This document shows, in pieces, positions 26,556 to 34,455 of a stretch of 64,000 nucleotides of DNA (position 1 is its first letter; each line of letters starts with the position of its first letter). Both the position numbers and the translations under genes were made by a program. The DNA is taken from contig NZ_FQXS01000013.1 of the NCBI RefSeq assembly GCF_900130015.1, positions 1-64,000 on the forward strand, written 5' to 3'. Below the pieces are notes generated by a model, which saw only the letters and a program-made list of their open reading frames with translations, was not told where the DNA came from and did not search any database. This DNA comes from Desulfofustis glycolicus DSM 9705 (GTDB lineage: Bacteria > Desulfobacterota > Desulfobulbia > Desulfobulbales > Desulfocapsaceae).

Positions 26556-27425
26556 ATGACCCATCGCTGCCCGCTGCGTACCACCCTGTTCTGCCTGCTG
26601 ATCGTCTACGGCCTGCTGTGCGGCGGCTGCGCCTCCATCCTCACCTCGACGGTTATCAAACCGGCAGTCGGCAACCTCCAGCGGCAACAGGATGTCGGCC
26701 TGGTCTGCGAGGGGGCCGCCGCCTATCTGCTGATGATCGATTCACTGATCGAAGCAAATCAAAGCAACCGGGATATGCTGCTGCTCGGCGTGCAATCCTA
26801 TGGCGGCAGCATCGCCGCGCTCGAATCCTGTGGTGCCCCATCCGAACGGTTACACGCCCTGGCCGACAAGGCCAGAACCTACGGTCACCGGCTGCTGGCT
26901 TCGCTGCTGTCGTCAGAGAGTGCTCTCACCTCCGGCAGCGAACTAGACCGTGCCCTGGCCGCCCTGAGTCCGAGGGCTGCCCGCGATCTGTTCTGGGGCG
27001 CCTACGGCTGGCTGGCCTGGATCGGTCAACAACAGGGATCACCGGCCGCAATGGCCGACCTGGTCGTTGTCGAACAACTGATGAGACGGGTTCTCGAATT
27101 GGACGAAACCGTGGAAGCCGGCAGCGCCCACCTCTTCTTCGGCATCCTCTACGGCGCCAAGCCGGCTCTGGCCGGCGGCAATCCCGAGCGGAGCCGCACC
27201 CATTTCCAGCGCGCCCTGGAACTCTCCGGCCGTTCCCTGCTGCCGATCCAGACCGCCTACGCGCAAACCTACGCCCGGATGACGTTCGACCGTGCGCTGC
27301 ACGACGATCTACTCGAGGAGGTACTCGCCTTTCCGCTCGAATCCGCATCGGAAAACACCCTGGTCAACCAGATCGCCAAGCGCAGGGCCCGCCAGCTGCT
27401 GGCCGACGATTATTTCGCCGACTGA
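26556..27425 (+). CDS. TRAP transporter-associated lipoprotein, TatT family
   Basis: 289 residues. A signal peptide ends at the lipobox LCGGC (about residue 25). The rest is helical with GLVCEGAAAYLLMIDSLIEA, FWGAYGWLAWIGQQQGSPAA, and AGSAHLFFGILYGAKPALAG plus NPERSRTHFQRALELS, the pattern of the TatT component (TPR-like trimeric lipoprotein, Tp0956 type) that works with DctP-like binding proteins. It probably sits in the periplasm on a membrane and presents ligand to the P component. Its GAGG site lies nine bases before the ATG. The transporter genes follow, but a palindromic repeat is inserted between. Confidence 0.85.
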   Translation: MTHRCPLRTTLFCLLIVYGLLCGGCASILTSTVIKPAVGNLQRQQDVGLVCEGAAAYLLMIDSLIEANQSNRDMLLLGVQSYGGSIAALESCGAPSERLHALADKARTYGHRLLASLLSSESALTSGSELDRALAALSPRAARDLFWGAYGWLAWIGQQQGSPAAMADLVVVEQLMRRVLELDETVEAGSAHLFFGILYGAKPALAGGNPERSRTHFQRALELSGRSLLPIQTAYAQTYARMTFDRALHDDLLEEVLAFPLESASENTLVNQIAKRRARQLLADDYFAD

Positions 27426-27501
27426 CAGCTTCCAGGATCACAACAAACCGATCACCAACGTGCTGGTGACAGCAGGGCAAATGTTGTATACGTTTGTCAG
27501 T

Positions 27502-27642
27502 GAGCCATTTGCAAAACAATCTTTTCGCCCAAACTCTGCGTTATGCTCAAAATTTTATCCTCGGAATATCATGTATATGCCTGCGGTAAAATTTTTCGCA
27601 TGCCTTGATTTTGAACGAAAATCTAAGTTTTGCAAAAGGCTC
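27502..27642. repeat. MITE-like palindromic repeat, copy B (alpha type)
   Basis: 141 bp with terminal inverted repeats GAGCCATTTGCAAAAC and, read from the other end, GAGCCTTTTGCAAAAC (one mismatch in 16). It is identical along its whole length to the copy at 53495-53635. It is flanked by CAGT on both sides (27498-27501 and 27643-27646), consistent with a 4-bp target duplication. It sits between tatT and dctP. Confidence 0.9.
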
Positions 27643-27685
27643 CAGTGACTTGATTATCCCCATCAGCCGACAGGAGCACCCAGTC

Positions 27686-28711
27686 ATGGCACGCTTTGTC
27701 TCGCTCGTTCTGACAGTCGTTTTCCTGCTTACCGTTTTCTCGCCCATCCCAGCGACGGCTCAGCAGCTTTTCAAGATCGCCAGCCTGGCCCCGGAGGGAT
27801 CGGTCTGGGTCGAGTCCTTCAAGGATTTTGCCGCCGAGGTCACCGAGAATACCGGCGGCGAGGTCGATTTCCGCATCTACCCGGGCGGGGTGATGGGTGA
27901 TGATCGGGCGATGTATCGCAAGATGCGCGTCGGTCAATTGCACGGCGGCGGCTTTACAATGACCGGTATCGCCGATATCGTTGCCGATTTTCGGGTCATG
28001 GCGATCCCCTTTCTGTTCCGCTCCTACGAGGAGGTGGACCAGGTCAGTGCTGATCTGCAGCCGCTCTTCACGGAACGTTTTACCGACAAAGGCCTCCGCT
28101 TTGTCGCGATGACCGAGGTCGGTTTCATCTACACCTTCTCCACCCGGCCGCGGACCACCATCGATGACCTGCGCCAGGCCAAGACCTGGGCACCGTCCAA
28201 TGATCCGCTCAGCTCAGCCTTTTTTGAAAGCCTCGGCATCAGCCCGATTTCGCTGAACATCCCCGATGTCTTGTCATCGCTGCAGACCGGCCTGATCGAC
28301 ACCGCGTTCAATTCACTCTACGGCTCGATCGTGCTGCAATGGTTCACCAAGGCCCCGTTTGTCACCGACCAGCCCTATGGCTATGCCTACGGTGCCTTTA
28401 TCATGGACGGCAAAGCCTTTGCCCGGCTCTCGCCGGAGCAACAGACCATTATCGATAACGCCGCCGCCAATCATTTCCCGGCGCTGATCAGCAAGACCCG
28501 GCAATCCAACGAAGAGTCGCGGGCGGTGCTGATGGAGCGGGGCGTCACCTTTGTGCCCACCTCGGAGCAGACCGTGGCCACCTTGGAAAAGCATCGTGAC
28601 CTGACCATCGACAACCTCGTAAGCCAAGCGTTTTCCGAAGAAATCTTCGCGGCCGTCACCGCCTCGCTGGGCCGGCTGCGCACCGGTGCCGACAGCAATG
28701 ACGTCCCCTGA
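27686..28711 (+). CDS. dctP: TRAP transporter substrate-binding protein (DctP family)
   Basis: 341 residues from ATG 27686, preceded by AGGAG; longer readings run into the palindromic repeat and are unlikely. The signal peptide (MARFVSLVLTVVFLLTVFSP ending near ATAQQ) precedes FKIASLAPEGSVWVESFKDF, FRIYPGGVMGDDRAMYRKMR, AKTWAPSNDPLSSAFFESLG and TAFNSLYGSIVLQWFTKAPF, all typical of DctP binding proteins of the subgroup that pairs with TatT. It binds a solute in the periplasm and delivers it to the DctQM permease encoded just downstream. The solute cannot be named from sequence. Confidence 0.9.
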   Translation: MARFVSLVLTVVFLLTVFSPIPATAQQLFKIASLAPEGSVWVESFKDFAAEVTENTGGEVDFRIYPGGVMGDDRAMYRKMRVGQLHGGGFTMTGIADIVADFRVMAIPFLFRSYEEVDQVSADLQPLFTERFTDKGLRFVAMTEVGFIYTFSTRPRTTIDDLRQAKTWAPSNDPLSSAFFESLGISPISLNIPDVLSSLQTGLIDTAFNSLYGSIVLQWFTKAPFVTDQPYGYAYGAFIMDGKAFARLSPEQQTIIDNAAANHFPALISKTRQSNEESRAVLMERGVTFVPTSEQTVATLEKHRDLTIDNLVSQAFSEEIFAAVTASLGRLRTGADSNDVP

Positions 28712-29228
28712 ACCGCAGGCAGCCACCACCGCTAACCTGCGCGGGGTGCAGCTGCTGATTCGCCTGGAAGAGGCGGTCCTCGCCGCGCTGCTGACCGTCA
28801 TCATCGTGCTGGCCTGCTACCAGATCTCGCTGCGCTGGCTGACCCAGGGGGGGTTGCCCTGGATCGATCCGTTGCTGCGCTATCTCGTGTTGTGGGGTGG
28901 TCTGATCGGCGCTGCCCTGGCCACCGCCCGGGACAATCATATCTCGATGGACCTGGTCGGCTACCTGCTCGGCGACAAAGCCAAGAACTGGCTCGGTCTG
29001 CTGATCAATATCTTCAGCACCGTGGTTGCCGCCTTTCTCGTTCGGGCGACGCTGCTCTTTATCCGGAGCGAATTTGAGTACGGCGGCTCCGGCCTGCTGG
29101 GCCTGCCCACCTGGGTCTGGAACCTGATCTTTCCGTTGGCCTTTACCGTCATCTGCCTGCATTTTCTGCTCAACGCGCTGCAATCCGTGCGCATCCTGCT
29201 GACCGGACCATCAAGCACCGATGAGTAA
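28698..29228 (+). CDS. dctQ: TRAP transporter small permease (DctQ family)
   Basis: 176 residues from ATG 28698, overlapping the end of dctP by 14 bases; GTG 28686 is an alternative. Four hydrophobic segments are visible, with the LRWLTQGGLPWIDPLLRYLV and LWGGLIGAALATARDNHISM stretch characteristic of DctQ proteins. It forms the small integral membrane subunit that joins the large permease. The overlaps on both sides indicate translational coupling of dctP-dctQ-dctM. Confidence 0.9.
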   Translation: MTSPEPQAATTANLRGVQLLIRLEEAVLAALLTVIIVLACYQISLRWLTQGGLPWIDPLLRYLVLWGGLIGAALATARDNHISMDLVGYLLGDKAKNWLGLLINIFSTVVAAFLVRATLLFIRSEFEYGGSGLLGLPTWVWNLIFPLAFTVICLHFLLNALQSVRILLTGPSSTDE

Positions 29229-30480
29229 ACTGCTGATTATCTGCTTTGCCCTGATCGGCACGCCGCTGTTCATCGTCATCGCGGCGCTGGCACTTGTTTC
29301 CTTTGCGGCGGTGGACATCGACCCGTCGGTGGTAATTATCGAAATGACCCGGCTCGGCGATACGCCGCTGCTCGTCTCGCTGCCACTCTTTATCTTCGCC
29401 GGCACGTTGCTCTCGGAAAGTGGCGCGCCGGGACGGATCCTGACCGTGTCGCGGTTGTTGCTCGGTTGGCTGCCGGGCGGACTGGCGGTGGTATCATTGA
29501 TCGTCTGTGCAGTGTTCACCGCCTTTACCGGCGCCTCCGGAGTAACCATATTCGCGCTCGGCGGCCTGCTGCTGCCGGCGTTGATCGCTGATGGCTATCG
29601 CGAGCGTTTTTCGCTCGGCCTGATCACCTCTTCCGGTAGCCTCGGGTTGCTTTTCCCGCCGAGCCTGCCGCTGATCCTCTATGGCGTCGTCAGCGAGACG
29701 AGGATCGACCACCTTTTTCTCGCCGGCCTGCTGCCCGGTCTACTCATGCTGCTGCTGCTCTGCGGTTATGCCATCGCCTCGGGCGCCGCAATCACGGGCG
29801 GCAGCACTGCGATTCCATGGCGAGAGGCGGGGCGGGTCCTGCGCGAGACGATCTGGGAGTTGCCGCTGCCGGTGATCATCCTGGGCGGTATCTACGGCGG
29901 TTTCCTGGTGGTCGGCGAAGCCGCCGCGGTAACGGCACTCTATGTCCTGATCGTCGAAGTCTTCATCTACCGGGACATTGCACTGTCGCGGGTGCCGGCT
30001 ATCATGGGCCGGTCGATGATGCTCTTTGGCGGCATCATGGTAATCCTGGCCGCGTCGATGGCCTCGACCAATTTTTTGATCGATCAGCAGGTACCGTCCC
30101 GCCTGTTCGCCTTCATTAATGCCTATATCGACAACAAGTACACCTTCCTGCTGCTGCTCAATATCTTCCTGCTGATCGTCGGTTCGATCCTCGATATCTT
30201 CTCGGCGCTGGTCCTGGTCGTACCGCTCATCCTGCCGATCGCCGCCGGCTACGACGTCAGCCCGCTCCACCTGGGCATCATCTTCCTGACCAACCTGCAG
30301 ATCGGCTACTGCACGCCACCCGTCGGCCTCAATCTCTTTCTCGCCTCCTACCGTTTCAAGCGGCCGGTTGTCGAGTTGTACCGGGCCACACTGCCGTTTC
30401 TCGGCCTGTTGCTGCTGACCCTGCTGTTGATCACCTATTTCCCCTGGCTCAGCCTGATCCTCGTCGATCGCCTCGGTTGA
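29221..30480 (+). CDS. dctM: TRAP transporter large permease (DctM family)
   Basis: 419 residues with about eleven hydrophobic segments. AFTGASGVTIFALGGLLLPA and SSGSLGLLFPPSLPLILYGV are the conserved DctM blocks, and NLQIGYCTPPVGLNLFLASY near the end is the second signature. It carries the ion-coupled translocation pathway (sodium or proton symport). The ATG overlaps the dctQ stop by eight bases. Its 3' end overlaps the converging gamma-carbonic anhydrase gene by 32 bases. Confidence 0.92.
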   Translation: MSKLLIICFALIGTPLFIVIAALALVSFAAVDIDPSVVIIEMTRLGDTPLLVSLPLFIFAGTLLSESGAPGRILTVSRLLLGWLPGGLAVVSLIVCAVFTAFTGASGVTIFALGGLLLPALIADGYRERFSLGLITSSGSLGLLFPPSLPLILYGVVSETRIDHLFLAGLLPGLLMLLLLCGYAIASGAAITGGSTAIPWREAGRVLRETIWELPLPVIILGGIYGGFLVVGEAAAVTALYVLIVEVFIYRDIALSRVPAIMGRSMMLFGGIMVILAASMASTNFLIDQQVPSRLFAFINAYIDNKYTFLLLLNIFLLIVGSILDIFSALVLVVPLILPIAAGYDVSPLHLGIIFLTNLQIGYCTPPVGLNLFLASYRFKRPVVELYRATLPFLGLLLLTLLLITYFPWLSLILVDRLG

Positions 30481-31000
30481 GATCCGCACCGGAAAACAGT
30501 TCGGCCAGGTGATTTTCCTTGGTCGTCAGATAGTGCGTGGCCGCCGAACGGTTCTGCTCTTTTTCCTCTTCACGGACCGCACGCACCGCCGTCGCCGGAC
30601 TGCCCATGATCAGCGACCCGGCCGGATAGTGTTTGCCGGGCGGCACCAGACTGCCGGCAGCGACGATCGAATCGTCTTCGATGACCACGCCGTCGAGCAC
30701 TACGGCGCCCATGCCGACCAGCACATTGTTGCCGACGGTGCAGCCGTGCAGCACGACATTGTGGCCGACGGTGACCCCGTCGCCGACCGTCAGGCGATGA
30801 CTGCTCGTGACATGGAGGGTACAGTTGTCCTGGATATTGGTCCGGCGGCCGATGGTGATCTCGTTGACATCGCCCCTGACCACCGAATTATAGAACACCG
30901 AACTGTCCCGGCCGATTCGAACCGCGCCGATGACCCGGGCGCCGGGAGCGACAAAGACCCCTTCTCCGAGACGCGGAATTTTCCCCTGATAACGCATCAT
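30449..31000 (-). CDS. Gamma-class carbonic anhydrase family protein
   Basis: 183 residues from ATG 31000 (a second ATG follows directly). Left-handed beta-helix repeats carry NIQDNCTLHV and VTVGHNVVLHGCTVGNNVLV, whose three histidines match the zinc ligands of Cam/CamH-type gamma carbonic anhydrases, followed by GAVVLDGVVIEDDSIVAAGS. Such proteins hydrate CO2 or, in the YrdA/PaaY group, may have other or no known activity. The distal tail (KENHLAELFSGADLNRGDRR) extends past the dctM stop on the opposite strand. Confidence 0.85.
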   Translation of the reverse strand: MMRYQGKIPRLGEGVFVAPGARVIGAVRIGRDSSVFYNSVVRGDVNEITIGRRTNIQDNCTLHVTSSHRLTVGDGVTVGHNVVLHGCTVGNNVLVGMGAVVLDGVVIEDDSIVAAGSLVPPGKHYPAGSLIMGSPATAVRAVREEEKEQNRSAATHYLTTKENHLAELFSGADLNRGDRRGSG

Positions 31001-31123
31001 TGTTGTTTTCCCTGGTTTCTTTTCCCGTTTATCGCACCGGGCCACTCTGTATCCCGTTTTCAGGCCTATTGACTTTGCCCGTTGCCCTGCCCATTGTAGC
31101 AGAAAACCACCGAGGAGCGGATC

Positions 31124-31492
31124 ATGACGCAGCTTTTTTTTCGAACCGGGGCCCTGCTGGCCGCGCTGTCCGTCGCGATGGGGGCCTATGCCGCTCATGG
31201 CGGCTCGTTTGATGAAATCCGGTCGCTGTGGCTGGAGAAAGCGGTACGCTACCAGATGTATCACGCGCTGGCCCTGATCCTGACAGCCCTTGTCTGTGGC
31301 CGGACGGAACCTGCATCCGGCGCTACGGTCCTGGCCGGCTGGTGTTTTATCGGCGGCATCGCATTGTTCTCGGGCAGTCTTTACGTGATGGCGTTTTCCT
31401 CTGTCAGTGCCGGACTAATTACCCCGCTTGGCGGCCTGCTCTTTCTTGCCGGCTGGCTGCTGCTGGGCTGGAATGGGCTCGGCAGCCGGTAA
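31124..31492 (+). CDS. DUF423 family membrane protein
   Basis: 122 residues with four hydrophobic segments. GALLAALSVAMGAYAAHG, EKAVRYQMYHALALILTAL, GWCFIGGIALFSGSLYVMAF and ITPLGGLLFLAGWLLLGWNG fit the YgdD/DUF423 family exactly in order and length. The function is unknown in all members. It is transcribed divergently from the gamma-carbonic anhydrase gene with a 123-bp gap and converges on hpt. Confidence 0.88.
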   Translation: MTQLFFRTGALLAALSVAMGAYAAHGGSFDEIRSLWLEKAVRYQMYHALALILTALVCGRTEPASGATVLAGWCFIGGIALFSGSLYVMAFSSVSAGLITPLGGLLFLAGWLLLGWNGLGSR

Positions 31493-31518
31493 ACGGTAAA
31501 CGGTCGGCGGCATACTGC

Positions 31519-32070
31519 TCATTGTCCCTTGATCAGCGCCGGTTCAAGGACGCCGACATAGGGGAGATTCCGATATTTCTGGGCGTGATCGAGTCCATAG
31601 CCGCAGGCGAACTCGTCGGGTATGGTCAGACCGCAAAAATCGATCGGCACCTCGACCAACCGCCGCGACGGCTTGCTCAAAAAGGTGCAGATCTTCAGGG
31701 ACCGGGGCCGGCGATGGCGGATCAGGCCGATTATCTTGTTGAAGGTGTGACCAGTATCGATGATATCCTCAACCATCAATATATCCTTGCCCTCGATGGA
31801 CTGGTCGAGATCCATCACCACCTTGACATTGCCGCTGCTGACCGTTCCTGCGCCGTAGCTGGAGACCGTCAGGAAATCGACGACCATCGGCAGCTTGATC
31901 TGCCGGACCAGGTCGGCCATGAACATGAACGATCCCCGCAGCAGACCGACAACGACCAGGTCGAGTTGTTCGACGGATTGATAGGCCGCGGTAATTTCCC
32001 GGCCAAGACGTGCCACCACTGCCTCAATTTCCTGCTCGGAAATCAAGACACGCTCTATCCCGTGCTCCAT
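31519..32070 (-). CDS. hpt: Hypoxanthine phosphoribosyltransferase
   Basis: 183 residues from ATG 32070, with GAGGAG six bases upstream, preferred over a longer reading with an atypical N-terminus. The PRPP-binding loop ILMVEDIIDTGHTF and the VVVGLLRGSFMFMADLVRQI and DFLTVSSYGAGTVSSGNVKV segments are diagnostic. It converts hypoxanthine or guanine plus PRPP to IMP or GMP in purine salvage. An ATTACA-N4-TGTAAT palindrome about 95 bases upstream may control it. Confidence 0.93.
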   Translation of the reverse strand: MEHGIERVLISEQEIEAVVARLGREITAAYQSVEQLDLVVVGLLRGSFMFMADLVRQIKLPMVVDFLTVSSYGAGTVSSGNVKVVMDLDQSIEGKDILMVEDIIDTGHTFNKIIGLIRHRRPRSLKICTFLSKPSRRLVEVPIDFCGLTIPDEFACGYGLDHAQKYRNLPYVGVLEPALIKGQ

Positions 32071-32162
32071 GCCCAACTCCTCGCCAACGTCCTGGGGACC
32101 GGGCCGTTTGCCGACGCCACTGCCGGTCTGCCGCCATCCCGCTGTATTCATTTCCCGGCAAG

Positions 32163-32178
32163 ATTACAACATTGTAAT
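32163..32178. promoter_or_regulatory. ATTACA-N4-TGTAAT palindrome upstream of hpt
   Basis: ATTACA at 32163-32168 and TGTAAT at 32173-32178 with a 4-base spacer (ACAT). The same half-sites with the same spacing occur at 45566-45581 upstream of the HtrA gene. The 4-base spacer geometry is like that of CRP/FNR-family operators, although the half-site differs. It is probably a regulator-binding site. Confidence 0.5.
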
Positions 32179-32235
32179 GTTTCGGCAAGGTTTTCGTAAT
32201 AGAGCTGGTTTATGGTAACTGTATCGTGGCCGTTA

Positions 32236-32417
32236 GGGCTGGTCGGATCTCCCTCCGGCTGCTGCGCTGCGGCCTATTCGGCTGGACTCCGAGGCCGGCA
32301 GACAGGCCATCCATGGCCTGGCCGCCGGCGGCGGACGTCCTGTCCGCCGCCCTTCGGGCCTGATTCTCCGTCCTGCCGGGCCTCCGCGATGCAGCCTCCG
32401 GGAGAACCAACCAGCCC
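32236..32417. repeat. GC-rich palindromic repeat, family II copy 1
   Basis: About 182 bp. The left end GGGCTGGTCGGATCTCCCTC and the reverse complement of the right end, GGGCTGGTTGGTTCTCCCGG, are related, so the unit is an imperfect palindrome. It is an inverted-orientation relative of 43096-43206, sharing the GGAGGCTGCATCG-GGAGGCCCG stretch and the GCGGACAGGACG stretch. It lies in the 407-bp region between hpt and the moxR gene and contains no gene. Confidence 0.7.
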
Positions 32418-32435
32418 GGGGAACCCATAACGAGC

Positions 32436-32459
32436 GGGGACAGGTTTTAACCTGTCCCC
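32436..32459. repeat. 24-bp inverted repeat (GGGGACAGGTT arms)
   Basis: Arms GGGGACAGGTT and AACCTGTCCCC surround two T residues. A shorter version (GACAGGTT-AA-AACCTGTC) is at 43329-43346. Both lie downstream or beside a family II repeat. It is 18 bases before the MoxR ATG, so it could form a hairpin in the leader of the Bat operon or act as an operator. Confidence 0.65.
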
Positions 32460-32477
32460 CATGAATCGAAATTGAAA

Positions 32478-33521
32478 ATGTTTACAGAACCTGAACAGAC
32501 CCAGCCGCAGACCGGCAACACCCGAGAAGCCGTCTACCGGACGGTCCAGGAGACCACTGCCCGCATTGCCGCAGCATCATCCTGGCTGGCACCACTGCAG
32601 GCGGAATTGCGCAAAGCGGTGATCGGCCAGGACCACCTGATCCAACGCTTGCTCGTCGGCCTGTTGACCGGCGGCCATATCCTGCTCGAAGGGGTGCCGG
32701 GACTGGCCAAGACGCTGGCCGTCAAGTCCCTGGCCCGGGCGATCCACACCGACTTCAAACGAATTCAGTTCACGCCGGACCTGCTGCCGGCCGATATCAT
32801 CGGTACCGAGATCTACAACCCGCGCGATACCGCCTTCGAGGTCAAGCAGGGACCGATCTTTTCATCGCTGATCCTGGCCGACGAAATCAATCGGGCCCCG
32901 GCCAAAGTGCAGTCGGCATTGCTCGAAGCGATGCAGGAAAAAGAGGTGACCATCGGCGACACCACCTATCGGCTGCCCGACCTGTTCCTGGTTCTGGCCA
33001 CCCAGAACCCGATCGAACAGGAAGGCACCTACCCGTTGCCAGAGGCCCAGGTCGACCGCTTCATGCTCAAGGTGACCATCTCCTATCCGACTCCTGCCGA
33101 GGAGCGGCGCATTATCGATCTGCGCGATCATGCCGACTCCCGGGTCGAGGTTCGTCCGGTGACGACCTCGGCCGATATCCTGGCGGCCCGGACCGTGGTC
33201 GATGCCGTCTACCTGGACGACAAGGTCAAGGACTATATTGTCTCACTGGTCTGCGCCAGCCGTGATCCGGCCGCCTACGGTCTCGAACTGGCACACTATA
33301 TCGAGTCGGGCGCCTCCCCACGGGCCACCCTGAATCTCAAGGAAGTGTCCCGTAGCCTGGCCTTTCTCGCCGGCCGCGGCTTCGTCACGCCGGACGACGT
33401 CAAAGAGGCGGCGTCCGACGTGATGCGCCACCGGATCCGACCCAGCTATGAAGCCGAAGCCGAGTCGATCACCAGTGACGACCTGATCCGCACCATTCTC
33501 GACACCGTGCCGGTTCCCTGA
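32478..33521 (+). CDS. MoxR-family AAA+ ATPase
   Basis: 347 residues from ATG 32478; TTG 32472 is possible. Walker A is LLEGVPGLAKTLAVKSLA, Walker B LADEINRAPAKVQSALLEAM, sensor 1 VLATQNPIEQEGTYPLPEAQ, with arginine finger region VDRFML and a C-terminal lid (SGASPRATLNLKEVSRSLAF). MoxR proteins act as chaperones that mature partner proteins, frequently VWA-domain proteins. It is the first gene of an eight-kilobase Bat operon; the DUF58 gene follows after one base. A 24-bp inverted repeat lies immediately upstream. Confidence 0.92.
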   Translation: MFTEPEQTQPQTGNTREAVYRTVQETTARIAAASSWLAPLQAELRKAVIGQDHLIQRLLVGLLTGGHILLEGVPGLAKTLAVKSLARAIHTDFKRIQFTPDLLPADIIGTEIYNPRDTAFEVKQGPIFSSLILADEINRAPAKVQSALLEAMQEKEVTIGDTTYRLPDLFLVLATQNPIEQEGTYPLPEAQVDRFMLKVTISYPTPAEERRIIDLRDHADSRVEVRPVTTSADILAARTVVDAVYLDDKVKDYIVSLVCASRDPAAYGLELAHYIESGASPRATLNLKEVSRSLAFLAGRGFVTPDDVKEAASDVMRHRIRPSYEAEAESITSDDLIRTILDTVPVP

Positions 33522-33522
33522 G

Positions 33523-34455
33523 ATGTCCGCCGCCCCGACCATCGATCCTCGCAAGACATCGGAAATTCTGAGCAAGGTCAGGCAGATCGAAGTCCGTACC
33601 CGCCGCCTGGTGACCGACAGCCTGGCCGGCACCTACCAGTCCGTATTCCGCGGTAGTGGCATGAATTTCGACGAGGTCAGGGCCTACGTGAGCGGCGACG
33701 AGATTCGTTCCATCGACTGGAACGTCACCGCCCGGACCGGGACACCGCACGTCAAGAAATTCGTCGAGGAGCGGGAGCTGACCATCATGCTGCTGATCGA
33801 CATCAGCGGCAGCGGCGACTTCGGTTCGACGAGCTGGTCCAAACGGGAAATGATGGCCGAACTCGGCTCGGTGCTGGCCTTTTCGGCGGTGCGTAACAAC
33901 GACAAGGTCGGCCTGGTGCTGTTCAGCGACTTCGTCGAACTCTATATCCCGCCGGCCAAAGGCCGCTCCCACATCCTGCGGGTGATCAGAGAGATCCTCT
34001 ATCACCGGCCCCGCAGTCGGCAGACCAAGTTAACGGCGCCGCTCGATTTCATGGTCGAGGTGCGCAAACGCAAAGCCGTCACCTTTCTGATCTCCGACTT
34101 CTGTCTGGACGGCGATTATGAAGAGCGGCTGGCCGAGCTGCGCGCCAAATTGCAGCTGTGCAACCGCCGTCACGACCTGATTGCCGTGGTAGTCAGTGAC
34201 CCACGCGAGCACGAGCTGACGGATTGCGGCTGTCTGACCATCGAGGATGCGGAAACCGGCCGCCAGGTGGAAATCGATACCGCCGATCCCGCCGTTCGCC
34301 GCGGCTGGCGGGAACTGGCCGCCGATCGCGCCGGCAAGCTGTCGCGGATGCTCGGCGGTGCCGGCATCGATACCCTGTCACTGAGTACCGACGGCTCTTA
34401 CATCGGACCGTTGTTATCATTTTTCGGAGCCCGGAAACGGAGGCTGGCCAGATGA
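33523..34455 (+). CDS. DUF58 domain protein
   Basis: 310 residues. The central SVFRGSGMNFDEVRAYVSGD and SIDWNVTARTGTPHVKKFVE segments are the DUF58 signature, followed by TIMLLIDISGSGDFGS, a VWA-like strand with a D-x-S-x-S MIDAS motif. Soluble: no membrane segment is seen. In MoxR operons this protein is a likely substrate or partner of the ATPase. It starts one base after moxR and overlaps the next gene by four bases (ATGA). Confidence 0.9.
   Translation: MSAAPTIDPRKTSEILSKVRQIEVRTRRLVTDSLAGTYQSVFRGSGMNFDEVRAYVSGDEIRSIDWNVTARTGTPHVKKFVEERELTIMLLIDISGSGDFGSTSWSKREMMAELGSVLAFSAVRNNDKVGLVLFSDFVELYIPPAKGRSHILRVIREILYHRPRSRQTKLTAPLDFMVEVRKRKAVTFLISDFCLDGDYEERLAELRAKLQLCNRRHDLIAVVVSDPREHELTDCGCLTIEDAETGRQVEIDTADPAVRRGWRELAADRAGKLSRMLGGAGIDTLSLSTDGSYIGPLLSFFGARKRRLAR

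Noticed and set aside
26618-27469. Second plus-strand frame of 283 codons in the tatT region
   Set aside because: Arg/Pro-rich shadow of tatT, which has a lipobox and family motifs.
27502-27642. Interpretation of the palindromic repeats as ISL3-derived MITEs
   Set aside because: Their ends (GAGCC-TTTGCAAAAC or GGGA-CCTTGAAAAATT) do not match the GGCTCTTC end next to the ISL3 transposase, and the apparent 4-bp duplications differ from the 8 bp expected of that family.
29740-30489. Minus-strand frame of 249 codons across dctM
   Set aside because: Mirror image of dctM with extreme Asp/Gln/Arg content and no domain.
31228-32199. Plus-strand frame of 323 codons across DUF423 and hpt
   Set aside because: Runs out of frame through DUF423 and antisense through hpt; both of those are clearly real.
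32210-32462. Short frames on both strands of the GC-rich region upstream of moxR
   Set aside because: They are translations of the family II palindromic repeat, not genes.
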